Positions 28,037 through 37,362 of a stretch of DNA of 64,000 nt are shown here, in pieces. The notes below the pieces were generated by a model. That model made no database searches and was not told the DNA's origin. It was given only the letters and a program-made list of their open reading frames with translations. Position 1 is the stretch's first letter, and each line of letters begins with the position of its first letter. The position numbers were made by a program, and so were the translations under genes. Origin of the DNA: Desulfuribacillus stibiiarsenatis (GTDB taxonomy: Bacteria > Bacillota > Bacilli > Desulfuribacillales > Desulfuribacillaceae); contig NZ_MJAT01000038.1 of the NCBI RefSeq assembly GCF_001742305.1, forward strand, positions 1 to 64,000, in the 5' to 3' direction.

Positions 28037-28235
28037 ATAAAGAAAACTTAGCATTCGCCAAGCCTTAGGCGAAGAGAATGCTTTAGTTGCACTTATTTCG
28101 CCTGTACCCCTTGCGGGTGAAGCTTGGCGACACTTATCTCCCACTTTCACCTAAAGGTACGTAATGGTTCTAACTATTTTAAAAATAGAAGAACCATTCT
28201 GTAGAAGTGGGAGTATTAATAAAGCCGCTGAGATA
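28037..28235 (+). repeat. Dispersed structured repeat, type 1, copy B
   Basis: It sits in direct tandem with copy A. Relative to A it has a 19-nt insertion after the 65-nt identical block (small ACCC/GGGT hairpin), and its arm is expanded: nested pairings CTTATCTC/GAGATA, CCACTT/AAGTGG, AATGGTTC/GAACCATT and CTATTTT/AAAATAG. This expanded arm is nearly identical to that in the copy at 57.9 kb. The right end is CCGCTGAGATA. Confidence 0.8.
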
Positions 28236-28312
28236 GAAGGATTCTATATACTAGCAACGAAGTAGTGCGTTATAATGCTACAATTTAGCACGTTTTATTA
28301 ACATTTGTATTA

Positions 28313-28352
28313 AAAAAGAAGAGTTCATCATCCAGTACGGACGAGAAACTCC
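28313..28352 (-). terminator. Terminator after thrB
   Basis: Imperfect 13-bp stem (28321-28333 with 28339-28351, GAGTTTCTCGTCC/GGATGATGAACTC on the minus strand), 5-nt loop, followed by TTCTTTTTT. It lies 10 bp after the thrB stop. Confidence 0.78.
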
Positions 28353-28361
28353 ATTTCTCAC

Positions 28362-29258
28362 TTAAGATTTATCAATCTTAGCGCCTGATAAAATAGGCTT
28401 TAATACCCTAATATTACATTTCACGCCATGCGCTTCAAAGACTTCCTTCATAACAGTTTGCACTTGTTTTGAGTCGTCAGTAGTGAGTGCTAAGATTGTC
28501 GGTCCCGCTCCACTTAGCACTACTCCTAGGGCCCCTGCCGCCTTGGCATTTTCTATTACTTCATTCATGCCTGGTATAAGTGTACAGCGGTATGGCTGAT
28601 GCAATCGATCTTCCATAACCTCTGCTAATAATTGTAGGTTATTCGTTATAAGAGCAGTCACTAACAACGATGCCCTGTTCACATTAAATAACGCGTCCTG
28701 AAACGATACTGTGCTAGGCAAGACTTCTCTTGCCTTCTTCGTCGCTAACGGAAATTCTGGGATTGCGACAACTGCTTCAATCTGGATACCAGGTACTATT
28801 TTCTGATAAAGCAATTTATCCTTGCCCCATCCCGCGACAATAACTCCGCCTAATAAAGCAGGAAGTACATTATCAGGATGTCCCTCAATCTTTGTCACGA
28901 GTTCAGCTAATTCTTGTTCACATAATGGATTATCTAACAGCGCGTTGGCTGCGACAACTCCCCCTACTACCGCTGCCGCACTACTCCCAAGACCTCTTGC
29001 AACAGGCACTTCATTATGAAGATGAATACGTAATCCAGGACAATGTTGCTCAACTTGATCAAAGACCATTTTCGCAGCTTGGTAGACAATATTCGTTTCG
29101 TTTAGACTGATATCAGACTCGCCTTCCCCACTAACAGTTATCACTAACGAATCATGGATTGCCATTTCTACTGTATTATACATATCCAACGCCATTCCCA
29201 TCGTATCAAAGCCCGGGCCTAGGTTCGCAGTCGTAGCAGGTACTGTGACCTTTACCAT
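28362..29258 (-). CDS. thrB: Homoserine kinase
   Basis: The protein has 298 residues and belongs to the GHMP kinase family; it phosphorylates L-homoserine with ATP. The N-terminal VPATTANLGPGFDTMGMAL and the ATP-binding PVARGLGSSAAAVVGG near residue 90 are family signatures, as is the C-terminal GVVLSGAGPTILAL. GGAGGAG lies 5 nt upstream of the ATG. It is the last gene of hom-thrC-thrB and is followed by a terminator. Confidence 0.96.
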   Translation of the reverse strand: MVKVTVPATTANLGPGFDTMGMALDMYNTVEMAIHDSLVITVSGEGESDISLNETNIVYQAAKMVFDQVEQHCPGLRIHLHNEVPVARGLGSSAAAVVGGVVAANALLDNPLCEQELAELVTKIEGHPDNVLPALLGGVIVAGWGKDKLLYQKIVPGIQIEAVVAIPEFPLATKKAREVLPSTVSFQDALFNVNRASLLVTALITNNLQLLAEVMEDRLHQPYRCTLIPGMNEVIENAKAAGALGVVLSGAGPTILALTTDDSKQVQTVMKEVFEAHGVKCNIRVLKPILSGAKIDKS

Positions 29259-29283
29259 TATGTCTCCTCCAAATCATATCTGT

Positions 29284-30336
29284 TTAGCCAATAATCTTCT
29301 TTAATACAGCTTCTTTCTCTGCTGGAACTACTTCCGGCTCGTAATTCGTTACACTTAAAGCTGTGTTAGGATCCTTTAAGCCATTCCCTGTAAGGACACT
29401 TACAACTTTAGAACCCTTTGGAATCGTCCCATCTTGCACAGACTTTAATACACCTGCTAGAGAAGCAGCCGATCCAGGCTCTGCAAAAATCCCTTCACGC
29501 TTTGCCATTAATTTGTATGCAGCAATGATTTCTTCATCAGTCACCATATCAATTTTTCCATTAGATTCTTTCGCTGCGTTTACTGCCCCGTCCCAGCTTG
29601 CTGGGTTACCAATACGAATCGCTGTAGCAATTGTCTCTGGTTTTTCAATAATTTCATTTTTCACAATTGCAGCTGCACCTTCAGCTTCAAAACCTAGCAT
29701 AATCGGAGTTTTTGTAGAAATCTTATGCTCGCAATATTCTTTAAAGCCTTTCCAGTACGCAGTGATATTCCCTGCATTACCAACTGGTATAACTAAGTAA
29801 TCTGGTGCATCTCCCAATTGATCACACACCTCAAAAGCAGCCGTTTTCTGACCTTCTATGCGATATGGATTGACAGAATTCACTAATGTGATAGGCTCTT
29901 CATCAGTAATATCACGCACAATTTTTAATGCTTGGTCAAAGTTACCTTCTATAGCTACAACTTCCGCACCATAGATGATTGCTTGCGCTAATTTCCCTAA
30001 CGCTATATTCCCTGCAGGAACTAACACTAGGCATCGCATACCCATGCTAGCAGCATACGCAGCAGCGGCAGCTGATGTATTGCCTGTAGACGCACACATA
30101 ATCACTTTACTACCTTCTTCTGCTGCCTTCGCAACAGCCATTACCATTCCGCGGTCCTTAAACGATCCTGTAGGATTTAATCCTTCATATTTAAAATATA
30201 GTTCAATCCCTAATTCTTGAGAAAGATTTTTCGCGTAAACAAGTGGTGTGTTTCCTTCATATAAAGTCACGCGAGGTGTCTTATCTGTTACAGGTAAAAA
30301 TGCTTTGTATTTTTCAATAATTCCTTCCCACTTCAC
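29284..30336 (-). CDS. thrC: Threonine synthase
   Basis: The protein has 350 residues and is a PLP enzyme that converts O-phosphohomoserine to threonine. The PLP-binding lysine is K60 in GSFKDRG; the phosphate cradle is [10 protein letters not shown] near residue 185, and [11 protein letters not shown] lies near the end. The start is a GTG with AAGGAGG about 10 nt upstream, and only 3 nt separate it from the hom stop codon, so the two are probably translationally coupled. Confidence 0.96.
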   Translation of the reverse strand: MKWEGIIEKYKAFLPVTDKTPRVTLYEGNTPLVYAKNLSQELGIELYFKYEGLNPTGSFKDRGMVMAVAKAAEEGSKVIMCASTGNTSAAAAAYAASMGMRCLVLVPAGNIALGKLAQAIIYGAEVVAIEGNFDQALKIVRDITDEEPITLVNSVNPYRIEGQKTAAFEVCDQLGDAPDYLVIPVGNAGNITAYWKGFKEYCEHKISTKTPIMLGFEAEGAAAIVKNEIIEKPETIATAIRIGNPASWDGAVNAAKESNGKIDMVTDEEIIAAYKLMAKREGIFAEPGSAASLAGVLKSVQDGTIPKGSKVVSVLTGNGLKDPNTALSVTNYEPEVVPAEKEAVLKKIIG

Positions 30337-30339
30337 TGC

Positions 30340-31656
30340 TTATTTGCCTCCTTCTTCTACTCGAACAATATTATAAACCCTAGCAACTTGAGCAAGTTTG
30401 CCTATTTCCTTTGTAGCCTTTTGTAGCTGCTCGTGTCTTACTGTGTGTGTTACAAGTACAACTTCTGCTTCACCAGTTGCACAATCTTCACAACCTGCGC
30501 TTCTGCCTCCACGTTGAATAATTGATTCTACGCTGACGTTATTCTCACCTAGAATTCGAGTGACACCTGCTAATACGCCAGGCTCATCCTTAGCGAGTAG
30601 ACGAATGTAGCTTTTGGAAACGATATCATTGATATCTTTAATATTCTTATCATGATAACACGTACAACCAATTCTGCCATTGGAATTACTACGAATATTT
30701 CTTAAAACCTCTACAACATCCCCCATGACAGCACTCGCTGTCGGGAGTTCGCCAGCACCTCGGCCATAGAACATCGCATCACCTAACGCCTTACCTTTTA
30801 CAAACACTGCATTATATACACCATTAACTGCAGCTAGCGGATGATTATTCGGGATAAACGTAGGATTTACTCGTACTTCAATTTGACCATTTTCACGCTT
30901 CGCCACACCTAAAAGTTTAATGACATATCCTAAGTCCTTCGCGTACGCAATATCGCGCGCAGAGATTTTCGTGATCCCTTCCACATTTACATCATCAAAT
31001 GTAACACGTGAACTAAAGGCAATAGAGGCCAAAATAGCCGTTTTTCGCGCAGCATCATATCCCTCTACATCAGAGGTTGGATCAGCTTCTGCATATCCCA
31101 GCTCTTGGGCTTCCTTTAACACATCAGCAAAATCTGCTCCTTCTTGTGTCATCTTGCTTAAAATGTAGTTGGTTGTTCCATTTAAGATTCCCATTACTTC
31201 TACAATATCATCAGCGGCTAAACTTTCCTTTAACGCGCGAACAATTGGAATCGCGCCAGCAACTGCAGCTTCATACATTAAGTCACATTTCTTTTGGTCC
31301 GCTAGTTCAAAAAGCTCTTGTCCTGATATAGCAATTAAATCTTTATTCGCAGTAACTATATGCTTCCCTTGATTGATGGCGTCGATAATGTGTTTCTTAG
31401 TTTCTTCGATTCCACCCATAACTTCAATAAGGACCTGAATATCTTTATCCATAATAACATCCAGAGGATTATCTGTGAATATATCTTCGGAAAGTTCTAT
31501 ATTACGTTTCTTATTTAAGTTCTTTACCAGAACTTTTTTAATTTCAATGTGATACCCTGTTTTCTTAAATAAATCCTCTTGATTTTCTTTAATAATTCTC
31601 GCCACACCAGTACCAACAGTACCTAAACCTAACAAACCAACTTTTATTGTTTCCAT
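30340..31656 (-). CDS. hom: Homoserine dehydrogenase with C-terminal ACT domain
   Basis: The protein has 438 residues and reduces aspartate semialdehyde to homoserine. The N-terminal nucleotide fold has VGLLGLGTVGTGVARI; catalytic-domain motifs include TANKDLIA, YEAAVAGAIPIVRALKESL and EGYDAARKTAILA. The last 90 residues (LLAKDEPGVLAGVTRILGE onward) form an ACT domain for threonine inhibition. The ATG at 31656 follows GAGGAG by 8 nt; a GTG three codons earlier lies in that ribosome site. It is the first gene of hom-thrC-thrB. Confidence 0.96.
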   Translation of the reverse strand: METIKVGLLGLGTVGTGVARIIKENQEDLFKKTGYHIEIKKVLVKNLNKKRNIELSEDIFTDNPLDVIMDKDIQVLIEVMGGIEETKKHIIDAINQGKHIVTANKDLIAISGQELFELADQKKCDLMYEAAVAGAIPIVRALKESLAADDIVEVMGILNGTTNYILSKMTQEGADFADVLKEAQELGYAEADPTSDVEGYDAARKTAILASIAFSSRVTFDDVNVEGITKISARDIAYAKDLGYVIKLLGVAKRENGQIEVRVNPTFIPNNHPLAAVNGVYNAVFVKGKALGDAMFYGRGAGELPTASAVMGDVVEVLRNIRSNSNGRIGCTCYHDKNIKDINDIVSKSYIRLLAKDEPGVLAGVTRILGENNVSVESIIQRGGRSAGCEDCATGEAEVVLVTHTVRHEQLQKATKEIGKLAQVARVYNIVRVEEGGK

Positions 31657-31731
31657 AATTCCCACTCCTCATAATTGATTGTAATCGTTTCTTTAATTAC
31701 TATTAGATATTGCTTGAATTTTGTATATACG

Positions 31732-32175
31732 TTAATTCTGTCCTACTAAATGAGCTTTCTTAACTCCTTGTAAGCTAACAAGGTTTTCTAATAACAGTGG
31801 CAAGTCTACATCCATAGACTTGGTTTCTATTGTCAAAGTAACAATTGCCATCCCTTGTAATGGTAAGGTCTGATTGATTGTCAAAATGTTACCTTGGTGA
31901 TTTGCAACAGCACTCAGAACCTTCGAGAGAATCCCAGATTCGTGTTTTAAATCTAGGGCGATTGTAACAATGCGCTCCCTGGATGCCTCGTGAAAAGGTA
32001 TAATTCCGTCTTTGTACTTGTAAAAGACGCTTCGGCTGATCCCTACACGTTCCACTGCTTCTTTGACAGTTGCAACCTCGCCTCTATTTAATAGTTCCTT
32101 AGCTAAAGCTGTCTTGATTACAACGTCTGGTAAGATATCCTCCTGGACAAGGTAATATGTAGTTTGTTTAGACAT
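31732..32175 (-). CDS. thrR: ThrR/PheB-type ACT-domain regulator
   Basis: The protein has 147 residues. Residues about 15-60 contain a helix-turn-helix-like segment (TVKEAVERVGISRSVFYKYKDG) and residues about 70-145 an ACT domain. Both fit the UPF0735/PheB family; the B. subtilis member ThrR represses the homoserine/threonine genes. Its place directly upstream of hom-thrC-thrB, with a 75-bp gap, strongly supports that role here. The ACT domain probably senses an amino acid. A sigma-A promoter lies about 60 bp upstream. Confidence 0.85.
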   Translation of the reverse strand: MSKQTTYYLVQEDILPDVVIKTALAKELLNRGEVATVKEAVERVGISRSVFYKYKDGIIPFHEASRERIVTIALDLKHESGILSKVLSAVANHQGNILTINQTLPLQGMAIVTLTIETKSMDVDLPLLLENLVSLQGVKKAHLVGQN

Positions 32176-32231
32176 GTTTATTCATCACCTTCTGTCCTCG
32201 AATGAGATACAAACGTCTCTGCATAATGGAC

Positions 32232-32259
32232 ATTATAGCACGGATTCAAAAAAGGTCAA
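32232..32259 (-). promoter_or_regulatory. Promoter for thrR (and probably hom-thrC-thrB)
   Basis: TTGACC (complement of 32254-32259), 16 bp, TATAAT (complement of 32232-32237). It is the only good leftward promoter seen before thrR. Confidence 0.7.
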
Positions 32260-32287
32260 TAGTGTATCCTCATTATTTACATTAAAT

Positions 32288-32316
32288 TTGACGAAAATAT
32301 ACATTATCGATAACAT
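32288..32316 (+). promoter_or_regulatory. Possible promoter for nfo
   Basis: TTGACG (32288-32293), 17 bp, TAACAT (32311-32316), about 110 bp upstream of the nfo start. The -10 box is weak (4 of 6). Confidence 0.4.
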
Positions 32317-32428
32317 TAACTCAGTTTACTCAACATCACAGAATTCAACATTTGTAATAAAACATTCTTCTTTTTTCTAAAAATAATTAAGCTACTTAAA
32401 ACAATTAAGTTACATAGGAGTGGTTGAA

Positions 32429-33265
32429 ATGATAATTGGGGCACATGTATCTTTTGCGAAGGGGTTTCATGCAGCAATTCAAGAAGCAGTGAATATGAAT
32501 GCTACGGCATGTCAATTCTTTACTAGAAGCCCTCGAGGTGGTAAAGCCAAGGATTTAATCGATAGGGATGTAGAAAAAGGAAAAGCTCTTGCCGTAGAGC
32601 GTGGCATTCAATCTATGGTTATTCATACACCTTATATCATCAATTTAGCAGCACCGAAAGAAGATACCTTTACTGCAGCAAAGGAAATTTTATCTCTTGA
32701 TATACAGCGTGCTCAGATATTAGGGGTGCAAAATGTAGTTGTCCATACAGGTTCTCATACTGGTAGTGGCGAGAAACAAGGCATCAAAAGAATTGTACAA
32801 GCACTCGATGAAACACTCACTGGAGAAGAGCAAACAACAGTCTTATTAGAAATGATGTCAGGACATGGTTCAGAACTAGGTGGAACGATGGATCATATCC
32901 AAGAAATTCTTAGCCTTGTGAAACATCCAGAGAAGATAGGCGTTTGTGGTGACACTTGCCATATGTATACGGCAGGATATGATTTAGTCCAAGATTTAGA
33001 TGGTGTATTGGACGAATTCAATCGTAAAATAGGTCTTGATCGTTTGCGAGTATTCCACGTAAATGACAGTAAAATGCCCCTAGGTAGTCATAAGGATCGT
33101 CACGAAGACATCGGTTATGGTACCTTAGGGGGCGATTTCTTCCAATCATTTGTTCGGCACGATAAATTACAACATGTTACGTTTATTCTCGAAACTCCAA
33201 CTGGAGTATATAAGGAAGAAATTGCTTATATTCGAGATAACGCTCCTTTACCACCACGCAGCTAA
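32429..33265 (+). CDS. nfo: Endonuclease IV (AP endonuclease)
   Basis: The protein has 278 residues and is a TIM-barrel, three-zinc enzyme that cuts DNA at abasic sites. Metal-binding His/Asp/Glu motifs are in order: GAHVSFAKGF, VVHTGSHTGSGE, VLLEMMSGHGSE, GVCGDTCHMYTAGYD, RVFHVNDSKMPLGSHKDRHEDIG and ILETPT near the end. GGAG lies 8 nt before the ATG at 32429; a GTG three codons earlier overlaps that site. It converges on yunB, overlapping it by 4 nt. Confidence 0.96.
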   Translation: MIIGAHVSFAKGFHAAIQEAVNMNATACQFFTRSPRGGKAKDLIDRDVEKGKALAVERGIQSMVIHTPYIINLAAPKEDTFTAAKEILSLDIQRAQILGVQNVVVHTGSHTGSGEKQGIKRIVQALDETLTGEEQTTVLLEMMSGHGSELGGTMDHIQEILSLVKHPEKIGVCGDTCHMYTAGYDLVQDLDGVLDEFNRKIGLDRLRVFHVNDSKMPLGSHKDRHEDIGYGTLGGDFFQSFVRHDKLQHVTFILETPTGVYKEEIAYIRDNAPLPPRS

Positions 33266-33987
33266 TTACCCATGATCTGAATAGGCGGGAAAATGTTCGG
33301 TGGTTTCACTGACGGACTATCTCCGCCTCCTTCAGTTCCTTGCGGCAATCCTCTGCCGTTATAGTAGAATTGTGGAACATTCCCTACATACAAGGCATAG
33401 GCGATTGGAATTCGTGTGACAACCTGGGTATTCTTCGTATCAAAAGGAATTACAATCTTAACATCTGCCTTTACTTCTACAAACACGACATGCAGGGTTT
33501 GGTTAATACCTGCTTCTTCGAAACGCCAATCCACATTCGTATACGCAGCTCCCTGAGGAACAATCGTAATCGGAATCGTTGGTCCATATTGTGATAATAT
33601 CGTTGAGTTAAATGCCTGACCGATTGGAATGCGGATTACTTCCTTTTCTATCGCATTTAATGTGTTTTGAACGCGTATTGTTGTTTCGGCAGCTATCCTA
33701 GAAACTTCAGAGAAATTTAATTGCGCATAAGACACTCGACCTTGACTATCCAATTTAATATCTAATAGATTGCGATAATCTGTTTCCTCGGCAATCTTTT
33801 TACTGACGGCATCGTTAATCGCTTCCGTTGCAATTTTTTTCGTCCGCACTTCAGCAATTGAGATTAGATTTGGACGTAAGTTTGTCTCCAAATAATAAAA
33901 GCTATATAAGCTGCCATAAATTGATACAGCCATAAACAAAAATAGTATCAGTGAATGTTTTCTTCGATATCGTTTAAAAAGGGGCAC
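33262..33987 (-). CDS. yunB: YunB-like sporulation protein
   Basis: The protein has 241 residues, with one N-terminal membrane segment (about residues 10-30) and the rest outside or in the intermembrane space. The segments IAEVRTKKIATEAINDAVSKK and VTRIPIAYALYVGNVPQ resemble B. subtilis YunB, a sigma-E-dependent sporulation protein needed for full spore formation. A GTG start with GAGGTG 7 nt upstream is used. It ends overlapping nfo by 4 nt and is divergent from the PBP gene. Biochemical role is unknown. Confidence 0.82.
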   Translation of the reverse strand: MPLFKRYRRKHSLILFLFMAVSIYGSLYSFYYLETNLRPNLISIAEVRTKKIATEAINDAVSKKIAEETDYRNLLDIKLDSQGRVSYAQLNFSEVSRIAAETTIRVQNTLNAIEKEVIRIPIGQAFNSTILSQYGPTIPITIVPQGAAYTNVDWRFEEAGINQTLHVVFVEVKADVKIVIPFDTKNTQVVTRIPIAYALYVGNVPQFYYNGRGLPQGTEGGGDSPSVKPPNIFPPIQIMGN

Positions 33988-34133
33988 TATCCAACACCTC
34001 GCTTATAACAATTCTATGCACGTGTGTTGGAAAAGTATTCTGCTTGTATATCTTTATTTGACTTTTGCGTACTTTCTTTCCCTATATAATAGTCGTCGAC
34101 AAATTGTCTGTTATGGCAAATATTTTTTTGCTT

Positions 34134-34162
34134 TTGTTCACTATTTGAAATTATGTTATAAT
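34134..34162 (+). promoter_or_regulatory. Promoter for the class A PBP gene
   Basis: TTGTTC (34134-34139), 17 bp, TATAAT (34157-34162) preceded by TG one base before (extended -10). It lies about 70 bp upstream of the PBP start. Confidence 0.65.
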
Positions 34163-34231
34163 AAACTATAATTTTTTGCTAATGACTTATCGCATTTTAT
34201 ATGCTTTATAAATAGAGAGGAGTACCATCCG

Positions 34232-37210
34232 ATGTCAGAAGGAAAAGCGCCGACAAATTCAAATAGAAAGAAACAGTTGAAAATGTTAGGGGGCCTATTT
34301 TTAAAAGGATTAAAATTATTTATAGCTATAGCAGTTGTTATTGGATTCTTTGCAGGTGGAGCAGTGACAGGTTTTGTCGCTTCGAAGGTGAATGGCATGC
34401 CTACACCAACGAAAGAGGAAATTAGAGAAAAGGTCAATGAAGGCTGGCAAGTAGGTTTTGCTTATTTCGACGATAGTACTCTAATCGGGCAATTGCGTGC
34501 TGAGGAAAATAGAAAAACAGTGGAACTAGATGAAATCTCACCGTATTTAATCGATGCCTTTATAGCTACAGAGGACAGAGACTTCTTCAACCATCCTGGC
34601 GTGAATATCATGGCAGCATTCCGAGCAGTAAAGCAGAATTTAGTTGCAAGGGATATCGTGAGTGGTTTTAGTACGATTACCCAACAGCTTGCACGTAATA
34701 CTTTCCTTACGCACCAACAGTCTATGGAAAGAAAAGTACGAGAAATGTTTCTAGCTCTACGTATGGAGCGCGCCCTTACGAAAGAAGAAATTTTAACGGC
34801 ATACTTAAATAAAATTTATTTCGGAAAAGATGCCAATGGCTCTAATATATATGGCGTCGAAGCTGCAGCCAAAGGTTATTTTGGCGTTTCTGCGAAAGAC
34901 CTAAATTTAGCTCAAGCTTCTATCATTGCCGGTTTACCACAGAATCCCATTGGATATTCATTATATCGCAACCTTGAAGGTGCGCAAAACCGCCAAAAAC
35001 GTGTACTTAATTACATGTTAACAAGTAAATTCATTACTAAGTCTGAATATGATGAGGCACTAGAATACGATATCAATGCTAACTTAATTCGCCCGCAAGC
35101 CCGTGCATATTCGAAGTATCCATTTGTAATGATGGATATTGAAGATCGTGCTGCAGAAGCACTTGTGAATGCAGGATTATATGACGACAAAGCTGAAGCG
35201 CACTACGCGATTTTAAGTAGTGGTGTGAACATTTATACAACAATTCAACCAGAAATGCAGAAAATCGTTGATAACGTTCTAAGCAATCCAGACAACTTCA
35301 TGAAAAATATTAATTATAAACATCCTCTTACAGGAGAAATGATTGAAGATGCCATGCAGGAAGCTGGTGTCACAATGGTAGACCCTAAGACTGGTGCAAT
35401 CTGGGCAATGGGCGGAGGACGTGAGTTCCAAAGAAGTCAATCGAACCATACTCGTGTGACTCGTCAAACTGGCTCTGCCATGAAAGCAATTGCAGTATTT
35501 GCACCTGCCATCGAGAAAAAAATCCTTATGCCTGGCAGCGTGATTGATGATGTACCATTTGTAAGAGACGATCCATCGGCGGCTTCTGGCCAATATTTCC
35601 CGCAAAACTGGGATAAAAAGTTCCATGGACTGATTACTGCACGTGTAGCTTTACAGTGGTCCTATAACATCCCAGCTTTGAAAGTGTTTGAACAGTTATC
35701 GCCACAAGTCGGAATGAGCTATGTCGAGCAGATGGGCGTAACTACGTTAACTCCGGGTGATAAACGACAATTAGCCTCTGCCATAGGTGGCCTCGAAAGA
35801 GGGATTAGTGTAGAAGAGATGATTGGCGCTTATGCAACCTTTGCCAATAAAGGCGCGCATAACGATCCGTTCTTAATTAAAAAAATAACGGATGTGAATG
35901 GTGATATATTGTTCGAGCACAAACCAAAGGCCGTTCCTGTGTTTTCTGAACAAACAAGTTATATTATGACGGATATGTTACGCACTGTTGTACGAAGTGG
36001 TACTGGTGGACGTGTCGGTGCAGAATTTAAAAACCGTGATATTGTAGGCAAAACTGGTACGACAAATGACACAAAGGATTCCTGGTTCTTAGGATATACT
36101 CCGGACGTTGCATTAGGCGTGTTTATAGGGTTTGACATTCCATATCCTATGCCATCCAGTGAAGGGTCTCGTTCGACAATTATATTTAATAAAATCATGA
36201 AGGAAGTATTCGATAAATTCCCTGATCGCTTCCCTGCGAATAAACGTTTTGTACAGCCAGAAGGCATTGAAAGTGTAGCTGTCTCGACAAAGTCTGGTAA
36301 ATTACCTTCTGAAGCTGCTGCTGAAGCTAGTTGGGTAGCTTCTGACTTATTCTTAAAAGATGCAATACCGACGGATTACTGCGATGTTGCGATAAAAGCA
36401 AACTATGTAGAAGTGGAAGGCAAAAAATATCTTCCAAGTGAATTCACTCCAGCCCATAAGCTTAAGGTTGGCTATTTCATTAAACGTCCTGCCCCTTACG
36501 TATTGCCGGAGGGTGACCGCAAGTACTTACCTTTAGATGCTGATCAGGAGCTTCCTACTCAAGTGGATCCGCTCAATGATCCTAGTATGATGCCACCTAA
36601 GGAACCTACTGGTTTACGCGTGTCAGAACATACAGCAAATTCTGTCACATTGCGATGGACGCCTAGCTCTAGTTCCGATGTAAAGGGCTATATATTAGAA
36701 AGAAGCGATACTCCTTCTGGAATTTTCGTCCCAGTACATGAGGGTGTTATTACAACAACTAGTCTTACAGATATTGCTGTAGCTAACTCCTTCACATACT
36801 ATTATCATGTAAAGGCAGTCGATAGTCAGGACCGGAATTCATCACCAAGTAATACCGTGAGTATACGACCTGGAACATATCCACCGAAAGCACCAGCTAG
36901 TACTAGCATCACAGAATCACCGATGGGTATAGCTCTTAATTGGGTGCATAATGCGACAGAAGAGAACGTTTCCCGATATAAAATCTATCGTGCTACTTCT
37001 GCCAACGGACCTTTTGAATATATCTCAGCTACACCAGACAACCGATATACCGATGTAACGGCAAATGCCCAAGGCGCATTCTGGTATTACATCACAGCTG
37101 AAAATGACAGTGGTGAGTCTGCAAAATCTAAGACTTTAACCCTTGTAAAAGGAAACACAAACCCTGGTGATCAACCATCAAACCCTGGTACAGAACCTCT
37201 ATCAAACTAG
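34232..37210 (+). CDS. Class A penicillin-binding protein with two C-terminal fibronectin III domains
   Basis: The protein has 992 residues. A cytoplasmic basic N-terminus is followed by one membrane segment (about 24-50). The family 51 transglycosylase domain (about 80-260) has ATEDRDFFNHPG with its catalytic Glu, and FSTITQQLARN. The transpeptidase domain (about 350-650) has the SxxK box in TGSAMK near 414, the SYN triad in WSYN and KTGTT near 607. Two fibronectin type III-like modules follow (about 788-877 and 882-970), then a Pro/Asn-rich tail. It polymerises and crosslinks peptidoglycan outside the membrane. It is PBP1A/PonA-like; the FN3 tail could bind wall polymers. Confidence 0.94.
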   Translation: MSEGKAPTNSNRKKQLKMLGGLFLKGLKLFIAIAVVIGFFAGGAVTGFVASKVNGMPTPTKEEIREKVNEGWQVGFAYFDDSTLIGQLRAEENRKTVELDEISPYLIDAFIATEDRDFFNHPGVNIMAAFRAVKQNLVARDIVSGFSTITQQLARNTFLTHQQSMERKVREMFLALRMERALTKEEILTAYLNKIYFGKDANGSNIYGVEAAAKGYFGVSAKDLNLAQASIIAGLPQNPIGYSLYRNLEGAQNRQKRVLNYMLTSKFITKSEYDEALEYDINANLIRPQARAYSKYPFVMMDIEDRAAEALVNAGLYDDKAEAHYAILSSGVNIYTTIQPEMQKIVDNVLSNPDNFMKNINYKHPLTGEMIEDAMQEAGVTMVDPKTGAIWAMGGGREFQRSQSNHTRVTRQTGSAMKAIAVFAPAIEKKILMPGSVIDDVPFVRDDPSAASGQYFPQNWDKKFHGLITARVALQWSYNIPALKVFEQLSPQVGMSYVEQMGVTTLTPGDKRQLASAIGGLERGISVEEMIGAYATFANKGAHNDPFLIKKITDVNGDILFEHKPKAVPVFSEQTSYIMTDMLRTVVRSGTGGRVGAEFKNRDIVGKTGTTNDTKDSWFLGYTPDVALGVFIGFDIPYPMPSSEGSRSTIIFNKIMKEVFDKFPDRFPANKRFVQPEGIESVAVSTKSGKLPSEAAAEASWVASDLFLKDAIPTDYCDVAIKANYVEVEGKKYLPSEFTPAHKLKVGYFIKRPAPYVLPEGDRKYLPLDADQELPTQVDPLNDPSMMPPKEPTGLRVSEHTANSVTLRWTPSSSSDVKGYILERSDTPSGIFVPVHEGVITTTSLTDIAVANSFTYYYHVKAVDSQDRNSSPSNTVSIRPGTYPPKAPASTSITESPMGIALNWVHNATEENVSRYKIYRATSANGPFEYISATPDNRYTDVTANAQGAFWYYITAENDSGESAKSKTLTLVKGNTNPGDQPSNPGTEPLSN

Positions 37211-37254
37211 CGAACAAACGTAAATCAGTCATTAAATGCATCACAGGATTAGTA

Positions 37255-37279
37255 AAAGCTTGGTAAAACGCCAAGCTTT
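37255..37279 (+). terminator. Hairpin after the PBP gene
   Basis: A 9-bp perfect stem AAAGCTTGG/CCAAGCTTT (37255-37263 with 37271-37279) with a 7-nt loop. No U run follows, so it may be an RNA-stabilising or repeat-derived hairpin rather than a terminator. Confidence 0.35.
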
Positions 37280-37305
37280 AGAAAAGAGAATTCTTATATA
37301 CTAAA

Positions 37306-37362
37306 GCAAAAAGCCACAAGTGGTAGCGAATGAATAGCTACTGCCTGTGGCTTATGTTTTTC
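37306..37362. terminator. Terminator between converging PBP and pxpC genes
   Basis: AAGCCACA...GTGGTAGC pairs with GCTACTGCC...TGTGGCTT, with TTTTT shortly after on the plus strand and an A/T-rich flank on the other side. It is likely bidirectional; its right end reaches into the last codons of pxpC. Confidence 0.7.

Noticed and set aside
27917-28235. CRISPR array
   Set aside because: There are only two units of unequal length, no regular spacers and no cas genes; the units are structured repeats.
27917-28235. A cis-acting riboswitch for proB
   Set aside because: The element lies antisense to proB, and other copies occur in both orientations next to unrelated genes, so a mobile repeat fits better. 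The copy in the proB leader could still have acquired an effect.
29363-29800. Long plus-strand frame opposite thrC
   Set aside because: It is Ala/Ser/Ile-rich antisense sequence without a ribosome site; the minus-strand gene is unambiguous.
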